A stretch of DNA of 64,000 bases from Duganella sp. OV510 (lineage in GTDB: Bacteria > Pseudomonadota > Gammaproteobacteria > Burkholderiales > Burkholderiaceae_D). This document shows positions 34,910 to 43,142 of this stretch, one piece after another. Location: assembly GCF_900100205.1 (NCBI RefSeq), contig NZ_FNEQ01000005.1, forward strand, positions 186,001 to 250,000, in the 5' to 3' direction. Numbering within the stretch: position 1 is the stretch's first letter; every line of letters begins with the position of its first letter. The position numbers and the translations under genes are program-made. The notes under the pieces were generated by a model. It was not told the DNA's origin. It searched no databases and worked only from the letters and a program-made list of their open reading frames with translations.

Positions 34910-35587
34910 TTATTCGAATTGCTTGCGGAATTCGGCGAACTGGGCGGTCAGGTCTTCGACTTGCTGGCGCAGTTGCTGGACTTCTTGCTCAAGCGCGCCA
35001 ATGCGCGTGCCTTGGCCGCCACCGCTGACCGAGCCGCCCAGGCTGGCGGCGGTTTCTTCGCGTGCCAGCGCTTCTTCCCCAGCCAGCAGGTGGCCGTAGC
35101 GCGGCTCCTTGGTGCCGGGCGCCAGCGGCAGTTTCGATACCAGCGGCGGGTATTTGTCGATCAGGAATTGCAGCGACTGCTCGACGTCTCCCACTGTCTT
35201 GAAGTCGTGCAGGCGGCCGCTGCGGGTGCGGATTTCGCCGGCGGTTTGCAGGCCGCGCAGCATCAATATCGTCAGCACCGCCAGCTTGTCCTGCTCCAGC
35301 GACCATTTGATGCGCATCCGGTGTTCATACTTGGTGACGCGCGCGCCGGCTTGCGTGATGCCGTTGACGTATTTGTTCTGCATCAGCCGCTGCAGCACTT
35401 CCCCCACCGCTTCTTCCGACAGCGCCATCACCGGATCGCGGCTCGACAGTTGATTACAGCCGTTGACCAGCGCGTTCAGCGATAGCGGGTAGTTGTCCGG
35501 CGTCAGCGCTTCCTTCTCGGCCAGCACCGCCAGCACGCGGATTTCAAACGGGTCCAGTATTTCCAGGCCTTCCGGCGTTGTTTCCAT
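34910..35587 (-). CDS. yceH: YceH-family DUF480 protein
   Basis: A 225-residue protein with two winged-helix units. It opens METTPEGLEILDPFEIRVLA, then has LSLNALVNGCNQLSSRDPVM, RMRIKWSLEQDKLAVLTILM and LRGLQTAGEIRTRSGRLHDF, signatures of YceH/DUF480. A C-terminal coiled coil (about 195-225, LEQEVQQLRQQVEDLTAQFAEF) may mediate dimers. The ATG at 35587 is 8 bases after AAGGAA; a GTG two codons earlier is too close. The role is uncharacterised. Confidence 0.92.
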   Translation of the reverse strand: METTPEGLEILDPFEIRVLAVLAEKEALTPDNYPLSLNALVNGCNQLSSRDPVMALSEEAVGEVLQRLMQNKYVNGITQAGARVTKYEHRMRIKWSLEQDKLAVLTILMLRGLQTAGEIRTRSGRLHDFKTVGDVEQSLQFLIDKYPPLVSKLPLAPGTKEPRYGHLLAGEEALAREETAASLGGSVSGGGQGTRIGALEQEVQQLRQQVEDLTAQFAEFRKQFE

Positions 35588-35599
35588 ATGCACGATTCC

Positions 35600-36337
35600 T
35601 TATTCGACGAGCTTGTTCAGTTGGTCGGAATTCAATTTATCACACTCGGCCACGCTCTGACACTCCAGCCCCGCCGCCTTCATGGTGGCCACCAGCTGTT
35701 CGATGCGTTGCTCCTGCTTGACGGCGTTTTCGATCAGCCCGCGCAGCGCCTTCGACAACGGGTCGTCGCCATTCGGCGTGACGCCGTATGCAGCAAACGG
35801 ATTGGCGGCGGCGTTCAGCAACTCTTTCTGCACGATGTGCGCCGGATTGCCCACTGCCGTCGCGCCCGGCGGCACCGGCTTCAGCAGCACGGCGTTGGAG
35901 CCGACCTTGGCGTACTCGCCTACCGTGAAGCCGCCCAGAACCTTGGCGCCGGCGCCGATGATGACACCACGTCCCAGCGTCGGATGGCGCTTGGCGCCCG
36001 TGTGCAGCGAGGTGCCGCCCAGCGTCACGCCCTGGTAGATGGTGCAGTCGTCGCCCACTTCGGCGGTCTCGCCGATCACCACGCCGAAGCCATGATCGAT
36101 GAAGACGCGGCGGCCGATCGTCGCGCCAGGATGGATTTCAATGCCGGTGACGATGCGCGCCAGGTAGGAGACAAAGCGCCCCAGCCATTTCATCCGGCGC
36201 GTCCAGCACCAATGCGCCCAGCGGTGCATGACGATGGCTTGCAGGCCCGGATAGCAGGTCAGCACTTCCCAGGCGTTGCGGGCGGCGGGATCGCGTTCGA
36301 TGATGCTGTTGATGTCTTGGCGCAGACGATGAAACAT
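35600..36337 (-). CDS. cysE: Serine O-acetyltransferase
   Basis: Makes O-acetylserine from serine and acetyl-CoA for cysteine synthesis. The 245-residue protein has the N-terminal helical part (MFHRLRQDINSIIERDPAAR) and a left-handed beta helix with hexapeptide repeats. Typical blocks are IHPGATIGRRVFIDHGFGVV and GVTLGGT, with the catalytic histidine in FIDHG. It is 13 bases upstream of yceH. The short C-terminal tail could serve the cysteine-synthase interaction, though it does not end in isoleucine. Confidence 0.95.
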   Translation of the reverse strand: MFHRLRQDINSIIERDPAARNAWEVLTCYPGLQAIVMHRWAHWCWTRRMKWLGRFVSYLARIVTGIEIHPGATIGRRVFIDHGFGVVIGETAEVGDDCTIYQGVTLGGTSLHTGAKRHPTLGRGVIIGAGAKVLGGFTVGEYAKVGSNAVLLKPVPPGATAVGNPAHIVQKELLNAAANPFAAYGVTPNGDDPLSKALRGLIENAVKQEQRIEQLVATMKAAGLECQSVAECDKLNSDQLNKLVE

Positions 36338-36421
36338 GGCTTATCCAGAATGACAACCGGTGCTTGCATGGTAGCGTATCCGGCTGGGAGTTGCTGAACA
36401 GCGGCTGAGTTCGGAGGGAGT

Positions 36422-36448
36422 GCGGCGGCCCTCGAATGCGGCCGCCGG
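36422..36448. repeat. GC-rich hairpin after rlmB
   Basis: CGGCGGCC (36423-36430) pairs with GGCCGCCG (36440-36447) over a nine-base loop, 15 bases past the rlmB stop. A T tract is lacking, so it may be a transcript-end stabiliser rather than a strong terminator. Confidence 0.4.
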
Positions 36449-36462
36449 GTGGTGCGTGTCGC

Positions 36463-37209
36463 TTATGCTTCCTTGGCGATGCGCTGGCGGCGTGCTTCGT
36501 ACAGACAGACGCCCGATGCGACCGACACGTTCAGGCTCTCGACCGAGCCAAACATCGGGATGCTGACCAGCATGTCGCAAGTCTCGCGCGTCAGGCGGCG
36601 CATGCCCTCGCCTTCCGACCCCATGACCAGCGCAGTCGGGCCGGTGAAGTCGGCTTCGTACAGACCCTTGTCGCTATCGTCCGAGGTGCCGATCAGCCAG
36701 ATGCCACGGTCCTTCAGCTCGCGCAAGGTGCGCGCCAGGTTGGTGACGGTGATGTATGGCACGGTCTCGGCCGCACCGGATGCAACCTTGGCGGCGGTGG
36801 CGTTCAGGCCCACTGCACGGTCCTTCGGCACGATCACCGCGTGCGCGCCAACGCCGTCGGCCACGCGCAGGCAGGCGCCCAGATTGTGCGGATCGGTGAT
36901 GCCGTCCAGCACCAGCAGCAGCGGCGGACCGTCGATGGCGTCCAGCAGCTCGTCCAGGTTGCGTGCCAGCGCCAGCTGCGAGGCAAACGCGATCACGCCC
37001 TGGTGACGGCGGGTGCCGACGATCTTGTCCAGGCGCGCCGAATCCACCGGCATGACGCGCACACCAGCCGCTTTCGCGTTGGCGATCAGGTCTTTCATGC
37101 GGCGGTCGTCACGACCGGCATCGACGAAAATTTCTTCCACGGACGCAGCCTCGTGACGCAAACGCGAGGTCACTGCGTGGAAACCGAAAATCATTTTGTT
37201 CTTGCTCAT
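36463..37209 (-). CDS. rlmB: 23S rRNA (guanosine-2'-O)-methyltransferase RlmB
   Basis: Methylates G2251 (E. coli numbering) in 23S rRNA. The 248-residue SPOUT protein has the N-terminal substrate-binding domain ([20 protein letters not shown]), then [20 protein letters not shown] (motif 1), [12 protein letters not shown] (motif 2) and [18 protein letters not shown] (motif 3). It begins directly after the rnr stop, with no spacer (37209/37210), and the pair forms an operon as in many proteobacteria. Confidence 0.95.
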   Translation of the reverse strand: MSKNKMIFGFHAVTSRLRHEAASVEEIFVDAGRDDRRMKDLIANAKAAGVRVMPVDSARLDKIVGTRRHQGVIAFASQLALARNLDELLDAIDGPPLLLVLDGITDPHNLGACLRVADGVGAHAVIVPKDRAVGLNATAAKVASGAAETVPYITVTNLARTLRELKDRGIWLIGTSDDSDKGLYEADFTGPTALVMGSEGEGMRRLTRETCDMLVSIPMFGSVESLNVSVASGVCLYEARRQRIAKEA

Positions 37210-39660
37210 TTATCGCTTCTTCTTACTTTTTGGGGCAGCTTTGACTGCTCTGGGTTTGGCTGCGGGTGCGGCCTTGGTCTTGCGGGCAGGCTTGGCGGCC
37301 GGCTGGGCTGCTGCGGGCTTGGCCGCAGGCTTGCGGGTCGGCTTGGCGGCCGGGGTCGCCGGGCCAGGCTTGATATTGGTCTTGCTGTTTTTGCTGGCGG
37401 CGTTGGCCTTGCCTTCGCGCGGCGGCACCGCATCGACGCCGGCCAGACGCAGGTCGATCTTGCGCGATTCCAGGTCGACGCGCACCACCTGCACGCTGAC
37501 ACGGTCGGTCAGCTGGAAGCTCTTGCCGGAGCGCTCGCCTTTCAGCTCGTGACGCGCATCGTCGTACTGGAAGTAATCCTGGCCCAGGTCGGTGATGTGC
37601 ACCATGCCTTCGACGAACAGCTGGTCCAGCTGCACGAAGATGCCGAAGGTGGCCACGCCGGTGATGATGCCGGTGTATTCCTCGCCCAGCTTGTCCTGCA
37701 TGAAGTAGCACTTCAGCCAGTTCTCGACATCGCGCGAAGCTTCGTCGGCGCGGCGCTCGTTGGCCGAGCAGTGCACGCCCAGCGCGTCCCACACGGTCAG
37801 GTCGCCGGCGGCCTTTGGCGCCTTGCCTTCGGCCTTGTCCTTGGCTTGCTGCTTGCGGGTGGCGTTCGAGACGTTGGTGTTCAGCACACTGGTGCTGGCG
37901 ATCTTCGGCTCGTACTTTTTGCCCAGCAGGATGGCCTTGATGGCGCGGTGCGTCAGCAAGTCCGGGTAGCGGCGGATCGGGCTGGTGAAGTGGGCATACG
38001 CCTCATACGCCAGGCCGAAGTGGCCGATATTGTCCGGCGAGTAGACCGCCTGCTGCATCGAGCGCAGCAGCATGGTTTGCAGCAGCGACGCGTCCGGACG
38101 CTCCTTGATCTCGCGCATCAGCGCGGCGTAGTCGGCCGCAGCTGGCTTGTCGCCGCCACCCAAATGCAGATTGACCTGCTTGAGGAAGGTGCGCACCTGC
38201 TTCAGCTTTTCAGCGGTCGGCGTGGCGTGGATGCGGTAAGTGCCTGGATGCTTGTGGCGGATCAGCAGATCGGCCGCGCACACGTTGGCGGTCAGCATGC
38301 ATTCTTCGATCAAACGGTGCGCATCGTTGCGGGTACGCGGAATGATCTTTTCGATCTTGCCGTTCGGGTTGCAAACGATATAGGTTTCGGTGGTTTCGAA
38401 ATCAATCGCGCCACGTTCGGCGCGTGCTTTCAGCAGCGCCTGGAACACGTCGTACAGATTGCTCAGGTGCGGCACCAGGCCAGGACGGCGCGCAGCTTCC
38501 GGGCCCTTGGTGTTGCCCAGGATGTCAGCCACTTCAGTGTAAGTCAGGCGCGCAGCCGAGTGGATCACGGCCGGGTAGAACTGGTACGCCTTGATCTCGC
38601 CCTTGGCTGTGACCACGGCGTCGCACACCAGCGTCAGGCGGTCGACCGCCGGGTTCAGCGAGCACAGGCCGTTCGACAGCTTCTCTGGCAGCATCGGAAT
38701 CACGCGGCGCGGGAAGTAGACCGAGGTACTGCGTTCCAGCGCATCGGCGTCCAGCGCGTCGTTCGGCTTGACGTAGTTGCTGACGTCGGCAATCGCGACG
38801 ATCAGACGGTAGCCATTGGCGCGGCCGATCTTGACCGGTTCACAGTAGACCGCGTCGTCGAAGTCGCGCGCGTCTTCGCCGTCGATGGTGACCAGCGGCA
38901 CATCGCGCAAATCAACGCGGTCGCCCCAGTCGGCTTCACGCACGTGGTCCGGCAGCTTGGCGGCCTGCTTCAGCGCAGCGTCGGAGAAGATGTGCGGCAC
39001 GCCGAACTTGCGTACGGCGATTTCGATTTCCATGCCAGGATCGTCCAGCGAACCCAGCACTTCAACAATCTTGCCCACCGGCTGCTTGAAGCGCATCGGC
39101 TGCTCGGTCAACTCGACGCTGACCACCTGGCCGGCCTTGGCCTTGCCGATCGCGCCTTCGATCAGCACGTCCTGCGAAATGCGCTGGTCTTCCGGCGACA
39201 CGATCCAGGCGCCATTTTCGTTCAGCAGGCGGCCGATGATGTGGGTATTGGCGCGCTGCGTCACCTCGACGATCGTGCCTTCCGGACGACCGCGGCGGTC
39301 GACGCCGATGATCTTGGCCAGCACGCGGTCGCCATGCAGCACTTTCTGCATTTCCTTTTCAGGCAGGAACAGGTCTTCGCCCGGCTCATCCGGGATCACA
39401 AAGCCGAAACCGTCACGGTGGCTGCTGACGCGGCCGGCGATGAAGCCGGTCTGCGTCGCCAGCGTGTATTGGCCGGCGTCATCGATGGTGATCTGGCCGT
39501 CGCGCTGCATCGCATTCAGGCGACGCGACAGGACAGCCTGCGCATCGGTGGCGACTTTCAGCGATTTCGACAGGGCGCGCAGGTCCAGTGGACCTTTGGC
39601 GCTGCGGAAGATGCCGAGAATTTCCTCCCGGCTAGGAATGGTGTGTGTAGGTTGGTTCAA
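37210..39660 (-). CDS. rnr: Ribonuclease R
   Basis: A 3'-5' exoribonuclease degrading structured RNA. The 816-residue protein has an N-terminal helix-turn-helix-like part (IPSREEILGIFRSAKGPLDL), cold-shock domains, and the RNB catalytic region with IDGEDARDFDDAVY and IVAIADVSNYVKPNDALD. A C-terminal S1 domain (TGIITGVATFGIFVQLDQLF) precedes a basic, alanine/proline/lysine-rich tail (about 740-816). No ATG precedes the conserved start, so a TTG at 39660 is the likely initiator, with a weak ribosome site. It is followed immediately by rlmB. Confidence 0.95.
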   Translation of the reverse strand: MNQPTHTIPSREEILGIFRSAKGPLDLRALSKSLKVATDAQAVLSRRLNAMQRDGQITIDDAGQYTLATQTGFIAGRVSSHRDGFGFVIPDEPGEDLFLPEKEMQKVLHGDRVLAKIIGVDRRGRPEGTIVEVTQRANTHIIGRLLNENGAWIVSPEDQRISQDVLIEGAIGKAKAGQVVSVELTEQPMRFKQPVGKIVEVLGSLDDPGMEIEIAVRKFGVPHIFSDAALKQAAKLPDHVREADWGDRVDLRDVPLVTIDGEDARDFDDAVYCEPVKIGRANGYRLIVAIADVSNYVKPNDALDADALERSTSVYFPRRVIPMLPEKLSNGLCSLNPAVDRLTLVCDAVVTAKGEIKAYQFYPAVIHSAARLTYTEVADILGNTKGPEAARRPGLVPHLSNLYDVFQALLKARAERGAIDFETTETYIVCNPNGKIEKIIPRTRNDAHRLIEECMLTANVCAADLLIRHKHPGTYRIHATPTAEKLKQVRTFLKQVNLHLGGGDKPAAADYAALMREIKERPDASLLQTMLLRSMQQAVYSPDNIGHFGLAYEAYAHFTSPIRRYPDLLTHRAIKAILLGKKYEPKIASTSVLNTNVSNATRKQQAKDKAEGKAPKAAGDLTVWDALGVHCSANERRADEASRDVENWLKCYFMQDKLGEEYTGIITGVATFGIFVQLDQLFVEGMVHITDLGQDYFQYDDARHELKGERSGKSFQLTDRVSVQVVRVDLESRKIDLRLAGVDAVPPREGKANAASKNSKTNIKPGPATPAAKPTRKPAAKPAAAQPAAKPARKTKAAPAAKPRAVKAAPKSKKKR

Positions 39661-39789
39661 AAGTTTTCTAATTTTTACAGTGTTGGCATCTATATGACAT
39701 CAGCGACAGGCGTAGTGTACTTGGAATCGCCTTGCTTGACTAATGCACGCCGTGTTGGGAATTCTTCAAAAATATTTTTCGGGAGGGCT

Positions 39790-39817
39790 TTGACTTCGCC
39801 ACGGATTACTCTATAAT
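39790..39817 (+). promoter_or_regulatory. Strong sigma-70-type promoter in rnr leader
   Basis: TTGACT (39790-39795) and TATAAT (39812-39817) are 16 bases apart on the plus strand. It points away from rnr, toward the tRNA-Leu gene 130 bases on. Downstream, the CCCGC...GCGGG stem near 39827-39848 could form in the transcript. It may drive a longer tRNA precursor or a small RNA. Confidence 0.5.
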
Positions 39818-39915
39818 TCTTGTCTCCCGCAGCGAAAGCGGCGGGATCTGCAAGACAGGGTTGATGTGCAGTAAGGAATGTCAAAGTTCATCTGGCGCAA
39901 AACTCTCCCGGTCGA

Positions 39916-39921
39916 TATAAT
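39916..39921 (+). promoter_or_regulatory. Minus-10 box of tRNA-Leu copy 1
   Basis: TATAAT 25 bases upstream of the mature tRNA 5' end; the matching -35 (CTGGCG near 39892) is weak. It fits as the proximal tRNA promoter. Confidence 0.45.
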
Positions 39922-39946
39922 AGCAGAGTTGTTGAGAAGCATCAGT

Positions 39947-40031
39947 GCCCACGTGGCGGAATTGGTAGACGCGCATGGTTCAGGTCCATGTGCCGCAAGG
40001 TGTGGGGGTTCGAGTCCCTCCGTGGGCACCA
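39947..40031 (+). tRNA. tRNA-Leu(CAG), copy 1
   Basis: An 85-base class II tRNA with encoded CCA. The acceptor is GCCCACG/CGTGGGC, the D-arm GTGGCGGAATTGGTAGACGC, the anticodon loop TTCAGGT (CAG), the variable arm TGCCGCAAGGTG and the T-loop GGTTCGAGTCC. It reads CUG, the dominant leucine codon in this GC-rich genome. Confidence 0.97.
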
Positions 40032-40045
40032 CAGAATTCCGCGTT

Positions 40046-40071
40046 AAAAGCCTCCTTCGGGAGGCTTTTTT
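40046..40071 (+). terminator. Rho-independent terminator of tRNA-Leu copy 1
   Basis: AAAGCCTCC (40047-40055), TTCG loop, GGAGGCTTT (40060-40068) then more T, 15 bases after the tRNA. Confidence 0.9.
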
Positions 40072-40092
40072 CATTTAGTCTTCATTTAGACA

Positions 40093-41652
40093 TTAGTCAG
40101 TCCATTCCAGCTTCAGATGCGCGCCAATCTCGCGCAGCAGCTCATGTTCGTTGACCGGCTTGGACAGGAAAGCATTGGCGCCCACCGCCAGCGAACGCTC
40201 CTCCTCTTCCGGCGTTGAACTGGCCGAGATCATCAGCACCGGCGTAGCGGCGGTGCGCTGGTCGGCACGCAGGCGGCGCATGGTTTCGATGCCATCCATG
40301 CCGGGCATGACCATATCCAGCAACACCATATCCGGCCGCACCGCCTGCGCCTGCATCAGCCCGGACATGCCGTTTTCCGCCTCCAGCGTGCGGAAGCCCA
40401 GCGAGCCCAGCAAATCACGCAACAGCGCGCGATTGGTGGCCACATCATCCACCACGAGAATGGTCTTGCGCGGGCCGGCATAGCCGGTGGCGATGCGCTC
40501 GCCACCGGACAGCGTGCCGGGCGCCTCCACCACTTTCAACGACACATCAAACCAGAAGCGACTACCCTTCCCTGGCGCGCTTTCCACTTGCAGCGCGCCG
40601 CCCATCAGGCGTACCAGTTGCTGGCTGATCGCCAGGCCGAGACCGGTACCGCCGGCGCGCCGGGAAGCATCGCCCACCTGTTCGAATGGCCGGAAAATGG
40701 CTTGCTGCTGGTCATCCGCGATGCCGATGCCCTCATCGATCACCTCGAAGCGCAAGTGCGCCGTATCCATCTGCGCTTCCGGCAACGGTAAGACGCGCAG
40801 CCGCACAGCGCCACGGTCGGTGAACTTGACTGCATTGCCGAGCAAGTTCAGCAGCACCTGGCGTAGCCGCGTTTCATCCACGCTGACGGCGACCGGCAGA
40901 CCATCCATCAACTCCAGCTCGAAGCACAAATGCTTCTGCTCGGCCCGCACGCGCATGATGTCGGCCACGACCGCCAGCAGATCCCCTAGGCGCACCGGCT
41001 TCGGATGAAATTCCATCCTGCCCGCCTCCACCCGTGACAGGTCAAGCACATCATTAATCAGCGCCAGCAAATGCTGGCCACCCTGCTGGATCGTGCTGAC
41101 ACCGGTTTGCTGCGGCAGGCTCAGGCCCTTATCGCGCTTGAGGATTTGCGTATAGCCGAGGATGGCATTCAGCGGCGTGCGCAGCTCATGGCTCATCGAC
41201 GCCAGGAAGGCACTCTTGGCATGATTGGCCACCTCAGCACGCTCGATCGCGGCGCGCAGATCGTCGTTGGCTTGTTGTAGTTCGGCGTTGACGGCCGCCA
41301 GTTGCGCCGGACTGGGGATGCGCAGCGCAATCGGAATCAGGCGCACCATGGCAACGGCGGTCACCACCGAGGCGGCGGCAGTAATCGCCTTCAGCGTGGC
41401 TGACAGCACGTAGTCCGGATTCCACACCACCCAGATATCAAGAATGTGCGTGGCGCCGCAGGCCAGGATGAACACGCCAAAGGCGATGAACATCCAGTCG
41501 AACGGCATGTCGCGCCGCTTGCGGATGAAGTACACCAGCGACACCGGTATCGTCAGGTAGGCCAGCGCGATCAGCGCGTCCGATATCACGCTGGTCCACA
41601 GGATGGACGGTATCCACAGGAAGCAATGCCCATGCGGCATGAAACTTTCCAT
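40093..41652 (-). CDS. Hybrid histidine kinase with ethylene-receptor-type membrane sensor
   Basis: A 519-residue protein. Residues 10-115 form three membrane helices of the ethylene-binding-domain type (SDALIALAYLTIPVSLVYFI and FILACGATHILDIW). The plant ETR1 positions Asp25, Tyr32, Ile35, Pro36, Ile62, Cys65 and His69 all coincide in identity and number; Cys65 and His69 bind copper in ETR1. A coiled linker, HisKA with FLASMSHELRTPLNAILGYT, HATPase (NLLGNAVKFTDRGA, GTGLGLAIS) and a C-terminal receiver (LLDMVMPG, LSKPV) follow. The ATG after GGAG was chosen because it gives this register. Ethylene sensing is inferred. Confidence 0.9.
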   Translation of the reverse strand: MESFMPHGHCFLWIPSILWTSVISDALIALAYLTIPVSLVYFIRKRRDMPFDWMFIAFGVFILACGATHILDIWVVWNPDYVLSATLKAITAAASVVTAVAMVRLIPIALRIPSPAQLAAVNAELQQANDDLRAAIERAEVANHAKSAFLASMSHELRTPLNAILGYTQILKRDKGLSLPQQTGVSTIQQGGQHLLALINDVLDLSRVEAGRMEFHPKPVRLGDLLAVVADIMRVRAEQKHLCFELELMDGLPVAVSVDETRLRQVLLNLLGNAVKFTDRGAVRLRVLPLPEAQMDTAHLRFEVIDEGIGIADDQQQAIFRPFEQVGDASRRAGGTGLGLAISQQLVRLMGGALQVESAPGKGSRFWFDVSLKVVEAPGTLSGGERIATGYAGPRKTILVVDDVATNRALLRDLLGSLGFRTLEAENGMSGLMQAQAVRPDMVLLDMVMPGMDGIETMRRLRADQRTAATPVLMISASSTPEEEERSLAVGANAFLSKPVNEHELLREIGAHLKLEWTD

Positions 41653-41729
41653 CGCCTGCTCCAGTCTGATTGAAGTGACAGGAATCAAGCTTACGAAAGT
41701 GTCCCGCAACAGGCAAGCACCAAAAACAC

Positions 41730-41758
41730 TTGCGAAAAACAAGTTATTGCCGTACTAT
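41730..41758 (+). promoter_or_regulatory. Promoter of tRNA-Leu copy 2
   Basis: TTGCGA (41730-41735) and TACTAT (41753-41758) with a 17-base spacer lie 43 bases upstream of the tRNA. It is back-to-back with the hybrid-kinase gene. Confidence 0.5.
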
Positions 41759-41801
41759 GCTGGCCTCTGACGCACACAACGCGACAGAGCAAGCAGTAAA
41801 T

Positions 41802-41886
41802 GCCCACGTGGCGGAATTGGTAGACGCGCATGGTTCAGGTCCATGTGCCGCAAGGTGTGGGGGTTCGAGTCCCTCCGTGGGCACCA
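41802..41886 (+). tRNA. tRNA-Leu(CAG), copy 2
   Basis: Identical over its 85 bases to copy 1, including the CAG anticodon and the encoded CCA. Confidence 0.97.
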
Positions 41887-41900
41887 AAAATTCCGTAAAG

Positions 41901-41954
41901 AAGCCGTCTGGCTGAGCGCATGCAAGTTCGCGCTCATGCCCAGACGGCTTTTTT
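41901..41954 (+). terminator. Long two-part terminator of tRNA-Leu copy 2
   Basis: Outer stem AAGCCGTCTGG (41901-41911) with CCAGACGGCTT (41940-41950), and inner stem TGAGCGC (41913-41919) with GCGCTCA (41930-41936), followed by six T. The same device recurs after copy 4. It may also end the convergent gene at 41954. Confidence 0.9.
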
Positions 41955-42700
41955 CATTTCAGAACCTGCAAATACTCATCGTATTTCCCGCTATCCCGCA
42001 AGCGCCTCAGTCCCTTGTTGAACAAGGCCAGATAGCGTGGATTATCCTTGTTCAGCTTATTCAGCATCAGATGGTAGTGGGTGATGTTGTACGGATTCGG
42101 GTCCCAGGTGACCAGTTCGGCCTGCTCCGGCGTCAGCACATTGCGCATAATGGCCCGGCCCACATCCAGGTTGGCCGGAAACACATCCAGCCGCCCCGCC
42201 GCCAGCTTGCGGAAGTTCGCCTCATCGGTCACAGCCGTGCGGTCCATGCTGATGTACGGGTATTTGTCGAAGGCGTATTCGTAGCCCGCCGTACCACCCA
42301 TGCGCACGCCCGCCAGCTGCGCATAGCCCTGCCAGCGGAACGGGTAGCTCTTCAGATGAAACAGCACTGACTGGCCGTCGAATACCACATCGCTGAAAAT
42401 AAAGCGGCGCTGGCGATCGCTGTCGCGGCCCGACGTGCTCCACAAGATCGAACCGTGCGCATAGCCGGTGGCCGCCTCCGCATAGGCGCGCCCAAAGGGC
42501 CGGAACACATAGCGCACTTCCACGCCCTCCAGCGCAAACGCCTCGCTGACGATGCGCGACAGCGGTCCGTTATGCGGCAGCTGCTGCGACGTGTAAGGCA
42601 CCCACTCGCTATTGGTCAGCGTGATGACTTCAGCGGCGCGCGCCCCAGCAGACAGCATCAACAGGCTGGCCGCAGCCAGTGCGAAGGAGAAAACGAACAT
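41954..42700 (-). CDS. Periplasmic solute-binding protein (family 3 type)
   Basis: A 248-residue exported protein. The signal peptide (MFVFSFALAAASLLMLSAGA, cut near ARAAE) precedes a two-lobe binding fold typical of extracellular solute-binding family 3. Examples are ITLTNSEWVPYTSQQLPHNG, GYAHGSILWSTSGRDSDRQR, LAAGRLDVFPANLDVGRAIM and NKLNKDNPRYLALFNKGLRR. No permease or ATPase lies next to it, so it may act as a stand-alone sensor or receptor. It ends against the tRNA-Leu copy 2 terminator. Confidence 0.82.
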   Translation of the reverse strand: MFVFSFALAAASLLMLSAGARAAEVITLTNSEWVPYTSQQLPHNGPLSRIVSEAFALEGVEVRYVFRPFGRAYAEAATGYAHGSILWSTSGRDSDRQRRFIFSDVVFDGQSVLFHLKSYPFRWQGYAQLAGVRMGGTAGYEYAFDKYPYISMDRTAVTDEANFRKLAAGRLDVFPANLDVGRAIMRNVLTPEQAELVTWDPNPYNITHYHLMLNKLNKDNPRYLALFNKGLRRLRDSGKYDEYLQVLK

Positions 42701-42795
42701 TGAACGGTAAGTACGATGTTGATAGAAACCTCATTATGATTCAACTTGTCGTACAAGCTGCAATGAAATAATTTCACAAAAGCAGCAAAATGCTA

Positions 42796-42824
42796 TTGAC
42801 GGTTGTGTCCCCACCCCTTAAGAT
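42796..42824 (+). promoter_or_regulatory. Promoter of tRNA-Leu copies 3 and 4
   Basis: TTGACG (42796-42801) and TAAGAT (42819-42824) with a 17-base spacer lie 52 bases before copy 3. Copies 3 and 4 are 25 bases apart with no terminator between them, so they are probably one transcript. Confidence 0.55.
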
Positions 42825-42876
42825 GCGTGCCTTCTGTTGCAGAACACGCAGCAGAAAGTAGCAGCAAGACATCAGC

Positions 42877-42961
42877 GCCCACGTGGCGGAATTGGTAGAC
42901 GCGCATGGTTCAGGTCCATGTGCCGCAAGGTGTAGGGGTTCGAGTCCCTTCGTGGGCACCA
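42877..42961 (+). tRNA. tRNA-Leu(CAG), copy 3 (variant T-stem)
   Basis: The same 85-base tRNA as copies 1, 2 and 4, except that the outer T-stem pair is A-T instead of G-C (TAGGGG...CCCTT against TGGGGG...CCCTC), a compensated change. The anticodon is CAG and CCA is encoded. Confidence 0.96.
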
Positions 42962-42986
42962 TGCGCTGATGATTGAAGTTACAAAT

Positions 42987-43071
42987 GCCCACGTGGCGGA
43001 ATTGGTAGACGCGCATGGTTCAGGTCCATGTGCCGCAAGGTGTGGGGGTTCGAGTCCCTCCGTGGGCACCA
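42987..43071 (+). tRNA. tRNA-Leu(CAG), copy 4
   Basis: Identical over its 85 bases to copies 1 and 2, 25 bases after copy 3. Confidence 0.97.
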
Positions 43072-43082
43072 AAAATTCCGTG

Positions 43083-43139
43083 AAAAAGCCGTCTGGCTGA
43101 GCGCGCTCAAGATCGCGCTCATGTCCAGACGGCTTTTTT
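43083..43139 (+). terminator. Long two-part terminator of tRNA-Leu copies 3-4
   Basis: Outer stem AAAAAGCCGTCTGG (43083-43096) with CCAGACGGCTTTTTT (43125-43139) and an inner GAGCGCG...CGCGCTC pair. It is nearly identical to the terminator after copy 2, showing that the tRNA and terminator were duplicated together. Confidence 0.9.
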
Positions 43140-43142
43140 GTT

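Noticed and set aside
36436..39816. A very long plus-strand open frame (over 1,100 codons) opposite rnr and rlmB
   Set aside because: It is antisense to two strongly conserved genes, its sequence is the mirror of their codon bias (arginine, histidine, glutamine rich), and it has no ribosome site. It is a GC-rich shadow frame.
39690..39884. A 64-codon minus-strand frame upstream of rnr
   Set aside because: It covers the leader with the strong promoter, has no good ribosome site and no family resemblance; probably non-coding.
39878..43072. Short frames repeating HVAELVDAHGSG or similar peptides
   Set aside because: They are translations of the four tRNA-Leu genes, not protein genes.
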